Shown piece after piece: positions 1 to 11,200 of a stretch of DNA of 64,000 nucleotides. Below the pieces are notes generated by a model, which saw nothing but the letters and a program-made list of their open reading frames with translations, searched no databases and had not been told where the DNA came from. The translations under genes and the position numbers were made by a program. Location of the stretch: contig OX031061.1 of NCBI GenBank assembly GCA_943736015.1, positions 56,240,192 to 56,304,191 on the forward strand. The letters are read 5' to 3'. How positions within the stretch are numbered: the stretch's first letter is position 1; each line of letters begins with the position of its first letter. The DNA comes from Tridacna crocea (Eukaryota > Mollusca > Bivalvia > Cardiida > Cardiidae).

Positions 1-1060
1 CAGACTGGAGATGACAAAGTTATGCTCTGGATTAAGAACTATTATAAAGAACTTTCTAATTAAAGGGCAAATAACTCCAGTTGTTTGCGTCCGATTACAC
101 CCATAATTAGACTCATCCAAGACCTTATGGTTATATATATTTTGGCCAAGTTTACAGCTGATTGGTTAAAAATTGTAGATGCTAGAGAGTAAACAAAGTG
201 CAGTATAGCAATTTTTCTAATTCAGGGGCAAATAACTCCAGTCCTTCTGTTCAGATTAATCTTATGGTCTTATATATTTTTATCAAGTTTGGTGCTGATT
301 GGTAGATATTTGTAGATGCTAGAGTGTAAACAAAGTGAAATACAACAATTTTTCTAATTCAAGGGCAAATAACTCCAGATGTTCTGATCCGATTAGACCC
401 TTCGAACTAATCCGAGATCTTATGGTCATATATACTTTGACCAAGTTTTGTGCTGATTGGTTGATATTTGTAGATGCTAGAGTGTAAACAAAGTGAAATA
501 CAGCAATTTTTCTAATTCAAGGGCAAATACGTCCAGATGTTCTGGTCCGATCAGACCCAAAATCAAACTCATCCGAGATCTTATGGTCATATATACTTTG
601 ACCAAGTTTGGTGCTGATTGGTTGATATTTGTAGATGCTAGAGTGTAAACAAAGTGAAATACAGCAATTTTTCTAATTCAAGGGCAAATAACTCCAGATG
701 TTCTGGTCCGATTAGACCCAAAATTGAACTCATCCGAGATCTTATGGTCATATATACTTCGACCAAGTTTTGTGTTGATTGGTTAATATTTGTAGATGTT
801 AGAGTGTAAACAAAGTGAAATACAGCAATTTTTCTAAGTCAAAGCCAAATAACTCCAGATGTTCTGGTCCGATAAGACCCAAAATCGATCTCATCCGAGA
901 TCTAATGGTCATATATACTTTGACCAAGTTTGGTCCTGATTGGTTGATATTTGTAGATGCTAGAGTGTAAACAAGAAAATGTGAACGGACGGACGGACGA
1001 CGGCGGACGGTGAGTAATCACAATAGCTCACTCTGAGCACTTCGTGCTCAGGTGATCTAA
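1..1060 (+). mobile_element. HINE/pearl-like element with 161-bp tandem core
   Basis: About six direct units, period 158-161 bp in four successive intervals (TGTAGATGCTAGAG recurs at 311, 469, 630, 791, 952; an earlier unit is shortened). The core is followed by a GGACGGACGG-type microsatellite and a 3' end with the hairpin GAGCACTTCGTGCTC and terminal CTAA. This order (core repeats, tetranucleotide tract, 3' hairpin, CTRR-like end) is that of bivalve pearl elements / Helitron-associated HINEs. The 5' end is off the window. Confidence 0.75.
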
Positions 1061-1496
1061 AAATGAGACAGCAATTATCATCACTAGTGCTTGGAAATAT
1101 GCTGACAAAGCAAGAGATTCATGCTAGTGACTCTCTAGATTGAAGCCCTTGGAATTACAGACAATATCTCCATGATCAGCACCCGTGCAAAGATAAAATA
1201 TATACTGCAGGACAACTATACTCTCATTTAAAAAAAGAAAGCTTTGCTGATTGATTGAATGATGTTCTACACTGCACAATATTATTTCAAATAAAGCTGA
1301 AAACTTATTAGTACATCAAATCCCATAAAATTACTTCAGGGGACAGTCAGATTTAATTTGCAGTAAATATAATTCACTTTATTAAGAGTGAACTTTGTTA
1401 TATTTTCTGAATCAAGAATGGATACACTTACATGCAGTATAATATTTAATACCTTGGCAAATATTTCTGTAGTTAAATACATGTAGTAAAAATTGC
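1061..1496. other. AT-rich stretch, nothing recognised
   Basis: No exon of POLE, no open frame of note and no repeat signature that I can name. Confidence 0.5.
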
Positions 1497-1693
1497 AGCA
1501 GGGTCATGAAAATCGCATATGCACAACTTCATATAAAAGTATAAAGGAACCCTGTGTGTAAATTTGAGTTCAGTATGTGAAAAACTGTAGGAGTATTGCT
1601 CTGGACAAAATTTTGTCTACAGACCGACAGACTGATGCACAGTCATGGCGATTCAAGTATACCCCCCTCCACTATGTTGTGGGAGGTACAAAA
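1497..1693 (+). mobile_element. pearl-like element, second 3'-end type (fragment)
   Basis: Has CAGACCGACAGACTGATG (ACNG microsatellite) then AGTATACCCCCCTCC and a complementary GGGAGG, the same 3' architecture as the elements ending near 6495 and 8758. Short and diverged. Confidence 0.55.
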
Positions 1694-2186
1694 ATGATTT
1701 AGTTATCAATTCCAAAGATACTCTAACACAATTTACCTAATCAGACTGAAACTCCCTGAACCAATGATCCTTAGAGTATCATTGTAATGGGTACCGGTTT
1801 CGGGTACTGCAAGACATGCTATGTAAATCTGATGGTGTATTTCCACAAACGGTACCGAAAATACTCAAGTACAGTCACACTTTTTGGTTCATACTACTTT
1901 AGTTCAAATAAAGAACTCTGGTCCCTTGTGCTACGAACTAACAAAATTGTTCTGTAATGACTCCTTTTCAATTTTCAAGTGGTACGTTAATTCTATACTG
2001 TGCTGTGGTAATTATCCATCAATAACAAAATCACTTCAATAACAAAATCGCGTCTTTGGACACATGTAACAAATTACACAAGTTAGCACAAGGCCTAGAA
2101 ATTGATTCCACTTCATACAAACCGGAACTTTGCAGCATCAGAGTTTGCTACAAACATGTTTTACTGTATCTGTAAACATTTAGTTG
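1694..2186. other. no gene recognised
   Basis: Contains two near-palindromic GGTACCG motifs (about 1791 and 1852) but no coding or repeat signal I can support. Confidence 0.4.
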
Positions 2187-2260
2187 CCTGCATTTTCTCC
2201 TTTTCTCACAATATTTCCAAAAGCCTTTTTTAAACCCTACATTGTTTGGTAAAGGATTAA
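2187..2260 (-). mobile_element. hairpin MITE fragment
   Basis: Right half only: GCATTTTCTCCTTTTCTCAC through to AAAGGATTAA. Confidence 0.6.
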
Positions 2261-2380
2261 ACAAATACCTGTTTCCTGTTTGACTGAGGTATGGGTCTCG
2301 ACAGAGGTCTAAATCTCGTATATGATTGCACTGTTTACATATTACCTGTAAACAGAAGAACTACATTCATCTTCCTATGA

Positions 2381-2800
2381 CTCTTTAAAGGTGGCCCTTC
2401 AGATTTTGGGACGAAAATTTTACAAAAGTGCAAAAAAATCATCCTTATACTCCAAAGCCTTTTAATTTTCATTCATAAAAACTCAGTAATCGAAAACCGT
2501 CAGACAACACGAGAAATTAGAGATTTACTACGGCCCAGGTTGACACTAACGGGAGACTCATTCTATTTTTAGATGATCAATTCGCTCATTTACTTACAGG
2601 AATACACAGAAGAAGCTTCAAACATAGCGTCCGAAGAAGACATTGTGGAAAATAATTATTACATGTTTGTTATGATAGTGAATTTAAGCGTTATGAGTCA
2701 CGTGCCAGTCACTTGACATTCCCACAATGCTTTATTGATTTTTGGAGCGAAATCTAAAAATAGCTTAAGAGGCTACGTAGCCTTTTAAGGGAATACCATC
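2381..2800. repeat. unclassified repeat-like block
   Basis: Starts AAAGGTGGCCCTTCAG and ends AGGCTACGTAGCCTTTTAAGG, a short palindrome. The ends hint at a diverged MITE but I see no clear inverted termini or target duplication. Confidence 0.3.
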
Positions 2801-2831
2801 AAAAAAAATTTTTTTTGTAATTTTATGAATC

Positions 2832-3060
2832 TTAACTCATTACCACACGAGAAAATTTTTGACTGGTCCTAATTGAAAGCATTTGCAGACGACAAAATTA
2901 AGGTGACTGAAAAATAGAAATTTGTTCTGTGAAGGGTAGAAAACACTGTGGGAAAAGGAGAAAATGCTGGTTACCAGCATTTTCTCCTTTTCCCACAGTG
3001 TTTTCAAGAGGCTTCTTTCTCAGGGGCGTCAAAAGTAGGGATTGAGTGGTAATGGGTTAA
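2832..3060 (-). mobile_element. TTAA hairpin MITE, subfamily A (reference copy)
   Basis: Bounded by TTAA at both ends. Left end (in its own orientation) is TTAACCCATTACCACACAAT, right end is GTCGTTTGGTAAAGAGTTAA in typical copies. The centre is a perfect palindrome of ~66 bp: each arm is GAAAACACTGTGGG, then AAAAGGAGAAAATGCTGG. The outer halves are not palindromic, so orientation can be read. About 229 bp, no ORF. TTAA target plus ends beginning CC(C/A)TT suggest piggyBac-type mobilisation (inference). Confidence 0.85.
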
Positions 3061-3602
3061 TTATTGATGATTTGTATTATTTTTTCATATGAATTTCAGT
3101 GATATACATATATTTTAATTTGGTGAGATGTAAAAATTCTACATACCCACCTTTAATACCAGAGACACATTTGTTGCAGTTGGAATTGTTAACTTATTTA
3201 TTAACAATCTATATAGAACACATACTCTGTTTAAGAAATAATCTTCTATCATGGTTTATCTTTCAATAAACCACATTTGTGAGTTATGAGACACAAAAAT
3301 AGCCTGAGTGATTTATTCATTGAGCTTCACAACTCACAACATGATTTATTGAATGATAAACTATAATAGAAAGAAGATTATTCTGATTCTAACATGATCA
3401 ACTCTAATCAAAGGAAAACAAGTTTATACTTGGAGTAATAACACACATGCAGATTATATCCCATTGAATAACTTGCTTTATGAAGACTAACGTCACTGTA
3501 TACAGAATATCGTCACTCTACACAGAATAACATAGATTTTACCCAGCTTTCATTGCGCTGTGTTTATAGAGCCGCATTCATGTGTCATATTAGAATTAAC
3601 TA

Positions 3603-3832
3603 TTAACCCTTTACCCCATAAGGCATTTCTATCGTATCTCTAATTGACCCTAAATAGCAGCAAGGATAAAACAGTTTCTTATGTGTATATGACACCTTTT
3701 GATAGCATGGAAAACATTGCAACAAAAGGTGAAATTGCTCCTCATGAGCAATTTCACTTTTAGCACACAACGTTTTCCAAAGACTCCTACAAGCAATACA
3801 TAAAAATGAGTATCTATGGAGTAAAGGGTTAG
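3603..3832 (+). mobile_element. hairpin MITE, subfamily B
   Basis: Starts TTAACCCTTTACCCCATAAG; central palindrome has arms ending GGTGAAATTGCTC. Right end has decayed to TTAG. Confidence 0.8.
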
Positions 3833-3839
3833 CCATACA

Positions 3840-4033
3840 TTCCAAATTTTCAATGAGCAAGAGGAAATTGCTTTTTGAAAACCTTATCAGAAAAATTGAA
3901 AATGCTAGTAACCAGCATTTTCTCCTTTTTCGCAATGTTTTTTAGCTTTCAAGCTTTGAGACACATTTTGTTGTCTGCAACTGCTTTCAATTTAGTAAAA
4001 TCCCAAAATTTTGTCAATCTTGTAAAGAGTTAA
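3840..4033 (+). mobile_element. hairpin MITE, degenerate A copy
   Basis: AAAATGCTAGTAACCAGCAT centre and AAAGAGTTAA right end; left end lost against the adjoining B copy. Confidence 0.65.
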
Positions 4034-4086
4034 AACAAGTAGATAGGAGAAATGCATGCAACTCAAAAGGTTTCATCGCAGCTGCT

Positions 4087-4457
4087 TTAACTTTTTACCA
4101 AAGGACTAAATTTTAACCCATTACCACACAATCCCTACTTTTGACGCCCCTGAGAAAGAAGCCTTTTGAAAACACTGGGGGAAAAGGAGAAAATGCTGGT
4201 AACCAGCATTTTCTCCTTTTCCCAAAGTGTTTTCTACCATTCCTAGAACAAATTTCATTATTTCAGTCACCTTTATAATGTCGTGTGCAAATGCTTTCAA
4301 TTTGGACCGGTCTAAAATTTTCTCGTGTGGTAAGAGTTAAACAGGTCCAAATGGAGGGCACTTGCAGACGAAAAAATAAACATAAATCAAAAATTGAAAT
4401 TTCTTTCTGGCAGGGTATAAAACATTGTGGGAAAAGGAGAATATGCTGGTTACTGGT
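4087..4457 (-). mobile_element. hairpin MITE interrupted by another MITE
   Basis: Outer copy begins TTAACTTTTTACCAAAGG, is cut at an internal TTAA by the copy at 4113-4340, resumes ACAGGTCCAAATGGAGGGC and stops after the first hairpin arm near 4457. Confidence 0.7.
4113..4340 (+). mobile_element. hairpin MITE A, nested in another copy
   Basis: Complete, TTAA to TTAA, intact central palindrome; younger than the MITE it sits in. Confidence 0.85.
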
Positions 4458-4631
4458 TCAATGTTAATTGAAAAAGGACGTAACTATGTCTTGTTGATGG
4501 TTGCCTGTCCCTGTTGTATATGTTTGCCTTTTGGTAGTTAACAATTATTATTTGACCATTTTTCTGAGATACGTGATTGATTGTATAGAGTTTAAAGGTG
4601 TATTGAATATTATTTGAGGTGCCATTACACC

Positions 4632-4865
4632 TATCCATGCTTTCCTGGAGTCTTTTTTTTAACCAGTACTCCGCATAATTTTCTTCCTAAGCCACTAGCT
4701 GCTTTCACATAAATATCAATAAAACAATAGTCTGTGATGAAAGAGCAGTGAATCCTCTTGCAATGACGATCATCAATCCTCAGAAAGAAATTTGCCAAGC
4801 CAGGGATTGAACCCGGAATCCCCTGTTCTGAAATACAGTATGACACCAACTGAACTTCCAGATCT
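4632..4865 (-). mobile_element. tRNA-derived SINE
   Basis: Minus strand shows a box-A-like AGTTCAGTTGGTG and box-B-like GGGTTCAATCCCTGG about 40 nt apart, then ~190 nt of body ending GAGTACTGGTT and CCAGGAAAGCATGG. The ending resembles GTACTGGTGTAAAAAAGCC and CCAGGAAAAACATG of the SINE at 28921, so both share a 3' domain. Not a tRNA gene: no cloverleaf is kept. Confidence 0.7.
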
Positions 4866-4943
4866 CCCTCTTTTCTGTGAAAACTTTAAAGCCAAAAAGG
4901 AATGAAAACAATATGACCTTAAAGAAAAAGAACCATATCTCAC

Positions 4944-5214
4944 CTCTGGCAATACGTAGGACAGGCATGGATCTTTAAACACTGCTTCCGTGGAAAATTC
5001 TCCAACCCCAATTAACTTTAATAAGTCTCTCTGTAGTTTGGTGACCTGTATACCAATGTTTGAGTCCAGAGACAGGACCTTACACACACTTTTTACAAAC
5101 TCTAAAGCTGGGTTATTCAAAGGGAGATGTGAACCTGGGGGAGTTGGAAATTCTTCTGACAAGTTATTGTTGCTGCGGTTACCACTAAGTTTTTTGTGAA
5201 TTTTTTGAGTCAGC
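4944..5214 (-). CDS. POLE: POLE exon w33 (last visible)
   Basis: 271 bp, phase 2 to 0. Encodes [56 protein letters not shown] and [10 protein letters not shown]. In human the next residues, VICRSCNFCRDLDLC, begin the first zinc-binding motif; no matching exon is found between 1 and 4943, so the C-terminal exons lie further left. Confidence 0.95.
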
Positions 5215-8200
5215 CTGTAAGGAACAAGAAATCATGCATGGCCTCCAACACGTTACATTCAGAAAAAGAAGTGGAAAGAAAATGGAGGATAGGAAAGGAG
5301 TTAACCCATTACCACACAATCCCTACTTTTGACGCCCCTGAGAAAGAAGCCTTTTGAAAACACTAAGAAAAGGAGAAAATGCTGGTAACCAGCATTTTCT
5401 CCTTTTCCTACAGTGTTTTCTACCCTTCCCAGAACAAATTTCAATTTTTCAGTCACCTTTATTTTGTCGTCTGCAAATGCTTTCATTTTGAACCAGTCTA
5501 AAATTTTGTCGTTTGGTAAAGAGTTAAGTAACCACTGTTAATCTTTACATCTATCTTTCCAAATGGCAAAATGTTCACCTTGTCAAAACTGAAAGCATAT
5601 GTAGACAACAAATTAAATGTTATTCACATCATGAGATTTGTCTTTGAAAAGGTAAAAACATTCAGGGAAAAGGACAAAATGCTGGTTGCTACCACTTCCT
5701 GCTTTTCCAATAATGTTTCAAGAGCTATCTTCCACAGGTTTGTTCAAACACTGGATTGTATGGTAGAGGGATTAGAAAGATAGAAAGAAAGAAACAAGAG
5801 GACCATGATGGTCCTATATCGCTCACCTGAGTATTAAGCAGTAAAGGTCTACAATAAAGATAAATACCAAATATCAAAGTTCCTGGCCAAATAATTCTGA
5901 CTGGGTATGTAACTGTGCAAACAGCATTTTCTTCCTTTCCGAAAATGCTTTCAAATCCTGTCTTATTCAGGGTCATTGAAAGTCAGGATTGTATGGTAAG
6001 GGATTGAATTAACTTGGAAGGCCAGGCATTAATTTCCTGGTCATAATGGTGGTCGAACGATAAAATTAAAACATCATTCGCTCATTGATAAGACATAAAT
6101 GAGACTTGCATCAGTAATTTTGATCCTGTTGACAGTCACTGTGACCTTTACCTTTGACCGATTGATCTCATAATCAATAGGGATCATCTACACTCCAAAA
6201 CCAATGTCTGTGCCGAATTTGACGAACCTAGGTCAAATGTATGCCTAATTATCATCCAGATAAGGTTTGGTCTACATATGAACATGTTGATGGTCACTCT
6301 GACCTTGACCTTTGACTGATTGACCTAAAAAATGATAGGGATCATCTACACTCCATGACACATGTCTGTGCCAAATTTGAGGAACCTAGGTCAATTCTGT
6401 GTCTAATCATCTGGACAAGGCAATGTCTACTGACCGACCTACGGACTGACATTAGCAAAGCAATATACCCCCATTTTGTTGAAGGGGGGTGATATATACA
6501 ACAAAATATCAGATCACCACACCACACACATTTACATGCCCAGGATAATACCTTGAATTATAATAAATCTAAAACAGCAAGGTCCCATACATATGATCAA
6601 AGAATGCTACATATATAACACACCACATCAGGGACAATGTTGTATATGTAAGTAACTCTCCAATTTGAAAGCACTTGCAGAGGACAAAATTTATATGGTA
6701 CAATCGATGGCTTTTGCATTAGATAGTCTACAAAATATTGTGGGCAAAGAGGAAAATGCTGGTTTCCTGCATCTTCTTCTTTTCCCACAATGTTTTCAAT
6801 GAGCAAACTTCTCAGGGTGGTTAAAACTAGGGATTGTGTGGTAAATGATTCAAGTTAACAATGCATCTGGGCTTTACTTACGCAAACATCTGTTGAGCAA
6901 GGTCCCCTTGTACCAGATTTTGGGCAAAACTGACAGCAGAAGGAGTTGTTGTATTGTCCAGTATTGTTTGTGTCTGACTGGGGTTACGTCGGCGTATTGG
7001 AGTGTTACCTGGGGTCAGCTGACCTTGTTCCTCTTGTAAGTTACTGTATACAGACAATATGTATCCAGCCACAATCATCTGCAAGAAAAACAATCAAGTA
7101 TTAGCGTACCTTTTCACAAACATACTTCCACATAAGCTGTATCTTTTAATATTTTAAAGCAGTGAAGGACATTTCACCCTTTACAAAAATGACAAAATTT
7201 TTACACCAGTCCAATTCAATGGCATGTGTAAAAGACAAAGAAATGTAGCAAAAATGATTAACTTGTATTTGGAAGGGGAAAACATTTTGGGAAAAGTTGA
7301 AAATGCTGGTTACCAGCATTCTCTCTTTTTCTCACAATATCTTCAAAAGCCTTTCTCCTTAGGGTGGTTAAATGTTGTGATTGATGAGGGGTAAAGTGAG
7401 TTTTTTTTATAATATATATCCCTCCTTTTCATGTATTTTGTAAATTTATATCATGCCTTTAATGATATGGTAAGTTGAAACAAAAGACCATCCAACAAAG
7501 ATGGATTGGTGCTGGGATTCATTCGAAAGAATGCAAATAACTCCAGAAGGAAACAAACAGGTCTACTTACTAATTTGTGTTTGGTTACAATTTACATGAA
7601 TATAATGTAATCATCCAACAGACATTCGGCAGTGTGAAGGTCATGCAATTTCGGGTGTTTCCAATTCTTTCAGGCCAATGTATAAACCAAACTTTTGCTG
7701 TTTCAAAGTTTGTTTGCAAACTATTTACTTACTGGGCAGTGTAGATCAAAGATCCGATTGCACACTGTTTGCTGTCTGATCTTGATCTACATTGTTCGCC
7801 AAAGGTCAACAAGTCGCTCTTAGTAGCCTAAAGGTAGAAGAATTTCTAAGATGTGCTATACTTACATTAAAATTTGTTTGACAAGCACCTGCTTCAGGTA
7901 GAAAATGCATGATATTCCAATTCATCTCAATCTCCGGCTGTTGGAAAATGATAGAAACAAAATGTTTGTTAACCCTTTCCCAAATGACAAATTTTAGACT
8001 GTCCCAAACTCAAAGTGTTTGCAGATGACAATTTTGAATTTGATGAGGATGGCAGCAAGTTTTCCGATAGGCTAGAAAACACTGTGGGAAAAGGAGAAAT
8101 TGCTCGTATCAAGCAATTTCTCCTTTTCCCACAGTGTTTTCTAAAGACTTGTATTGCAGACATGTAAAAACCAGGGCTTATTTGGGAAAGAGTTAAGCAT

Positions 8201-11200
8201 CTGATGGAACAAGAGATGTTTGTAAAACATGTATGCCCCCCTAATGGCATCCAATTCTAAATATAAACTAATTCAAAGTGTAAAAACAAACAAAGGGAAA
8301 TTACTCAAAAATTATTAGTGATAAATTAACAATTCTTGGGTACTGCACTTCCCATTTATCTGAACTATCAACTTTTAAAGTTTCATGATTTTACCTCACA
8401 TACTTTTTGAGTTATGCTCTAGACAAAAATTAAGTACAAAATATCAACAAAGGGCAATAACTGCAAAAATATAATGGGCAGAATACTGGAATACTTTTAG
8501 AGTTATGCTCTGGACAAAAATTAAGTATGAAAATCAACAAAGGGCAATAACTCCATAAATATGATGGGCAGAGTTATGGTTCTTGTGCACTGCACTTCTC
8601 CTTAATGAGATCTATCCACCTATGTAGTTTCAAGATGATACCTGAAATACTTTTTGAGTTATGCTCCGGACAAAAATGTTGTCTACGGACCCACCGACGG
8701 ACTGACCGACCGACAAGTGCAAAGCAATATACCCCCTCTTCTTCGAAGGGGGGCATAATTAACCAAATGCCAGCTCCACCCACTGATGTCACATGTGTCG
8801 GGACAAACAACCTAGACAACAGGGCTTAGCTAGGAGATAGTAGAAACTTAACGGGAGATTTTGCTACCATAAAATAATTATTCTAGATAAGATAGGCATG
8901 AGACCAATTAAAGAAAAGGCACTTACATCTTTTGCATTAGGTTTATTGATGTTATAGAGTGTGAAAATTGAAATAGCAGCTGGTTTATTTAGAAGTCAGT
9001 TGAAAAAATGTGGCATCCTGAGTGTATACCAGGTTTTTCTAAGATTTGACCTGGTATGACCCATTTTCAAACTAGTCCGAAATATCATCAAGACAAACAT
9101 TCTGACCAACTTTAAAGAGTTTTGGACTGAAAATGTGGCCTCTAGAGCATACAAAAGGTTTTCCTAAGATTTGACCTGGTGACCTAGTTTTTGGCCTGAC
9201 ATTACCCATTTTCAAACTCATGGAAGATATCACCAAGACAATCATTCTGACCAACTTTTAAAGAGTTTTGGACCGAAAATGTGGCCTCTAGAGCGTACAC
9301 AAGGTTTTTCTAAGATTTGACTTTGTGACCTAGTTTTTGACCCGACATGACCCAATTTGGAACTTGTCCGAGATTTCATTGAGGCAAACATTGTGACCAA
9401 GTTTCAAGAGTGTCGGATGAAAAATGTGGAATTTTAGTGTGTACACAAGATAAAAGTTGACAATGGACGACAAACAACACACGCAGCACTATCACAATAG
9501 CTCACTCTAAGCACTTTGTGCTCAGGTGAGCTAAAAAGATGTATACAAGAAGGTTAATGACCACTGTTCATGACCAAGCCTTTATTTCTAACCCCATGCC
9601 AGTGACAATTGGTCAACCTGCTTACCTCATCCTCATCATCAGATTTGTTCAATTCCTCGTTCTCAATCTGCTGTTCATCTTCATCACTGTCTACATTTTT
9701 CTCCCCTTCAACTTCTTCCGCTGTTTTCTGTTCAACCTCAGCCTCAGAGGGCATCTTACCTCGAATTCCTCCATAATTGGCCTTGAAAAAAAAAGGTGGA
9801 GGAAAATAAATACATGATTATGAAAGTATCATAATAATTTTGGCACACACCACTTTCAAGTGAAGGCAATCTAAGCAACTTGCGACCTTCAGGCACAATA
9901 TTTGTCATAAAAATATAAGAATAACTATATTTTGATAAAATAAAGACTGAATGAGTTGTTTTGGCTTAAAATGAGTATATGGGCCTCTTAAACACCTTCA
10001 GAAAACACTTCTAAGCAAGATGAGTGTTTACAAAATATGTGAAAACTGTCTGCAACTATCAATACCAGACTTAAACTTAGCTTATGTAAAATGGTAAGTG
10101 TGGACCTATTTTTTGTCTCTTGATTTTAACACTTATGTGCAACAACAAGTATTGTACTGAAATTTTAATCAGCAGTTTTATACTATGGGGCCTGCTAATT
10201 AGATGATAAATCTTCATAACAAGACTTAATCTGACATTTACCAATTTTAAGAAGTCATATTTACTAGACATTCCTACAGATCAATGTAATTCAATGAATA
10301 ATATTGTTATATTCAACAGTATAATTCGCTTTATTTTTTGCGGCTTTGAGTTGGTCTGCAAAAAGAGCAGAAATTAACTAGAGCTGTCACTGAATATGAC
10401 TTAACCCTTTCCCAAACAAGCCCTTGTTTTTACTCGTCTGCAGTACAAATTGTTTGAAAACACTGTGAGAAAAAGAGAAATTGCTTGTAATGAGCAATTT
10501 CTCTTTTTCCCAGTGTTTTCTGCCCGTTTGGATACTTTTCTGCCACTGTTATGAAAGTTAAAATTGTCCTCTGCAAACTCTTTCAGTCTGGAAGAGTCTA
10601 AAATTTGTTGTTTGCGAAAGGGTTAATACCCCACCAGCGCTTTGATAGACACAGGCAAATTACTAGTATTTTGTACACACACAGAAGGAAACAAGGACAG
10701 ACATGCGGAGATATAAATATCGGCACAAAATTGGCTTACATAGTTATCGTGTGGAACATGCGGGCAGAATCCCTTGAACAGACCATGATTAAGGAAATCA
10801 TGATTTTTGTGGAATGACAGGTTAAGCTTTTTGAATTACTTGTTTTTACTGTACTTGTAGAATTATTTTGTCTGAGTTGTCCTCTTTTTATGAGTAATGG
10901 AATATGAGATAACAATTTTGATTGCAGTCATGTACCAATTTCTTGTATAACCCATTACCACACAATCCCTACTTTTGTCAACCCTGAGAAAGAAGCCTTT
11001 AGAAAACATTGTGGGAAAGGAGAAAATGCTGGTAACCAGCATTTTCTCCTTTTCCCACAATGTTTTCTACACTTCACAAAACAATTTTTAGTCACTTTTA
11101 TTTTGTTGTCTGCAAATGATTTCGATTTGGGCAAATTTGGAAATTTTTTTTGTTTGGTAATGAGACAATACATGATGAAGTATGACAAGTGACAGATTAC

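Noticed and set aside
4780-4862. tRNA gene on the minus strand
   Set aside because: Same reason: SINE head, with a ~190-nt body behind it.
1-4943. C-terminal zinc-finger exons of POLE
   Set aside because: Looked for CRSCNFC- and CSNC-type coding with splice sites on the minus strand; none found, so they are off the window.
9539-9817. 92-codon plus-strand frame
   Set aside because: Antisense shadow of the acidic POLE exon w30.
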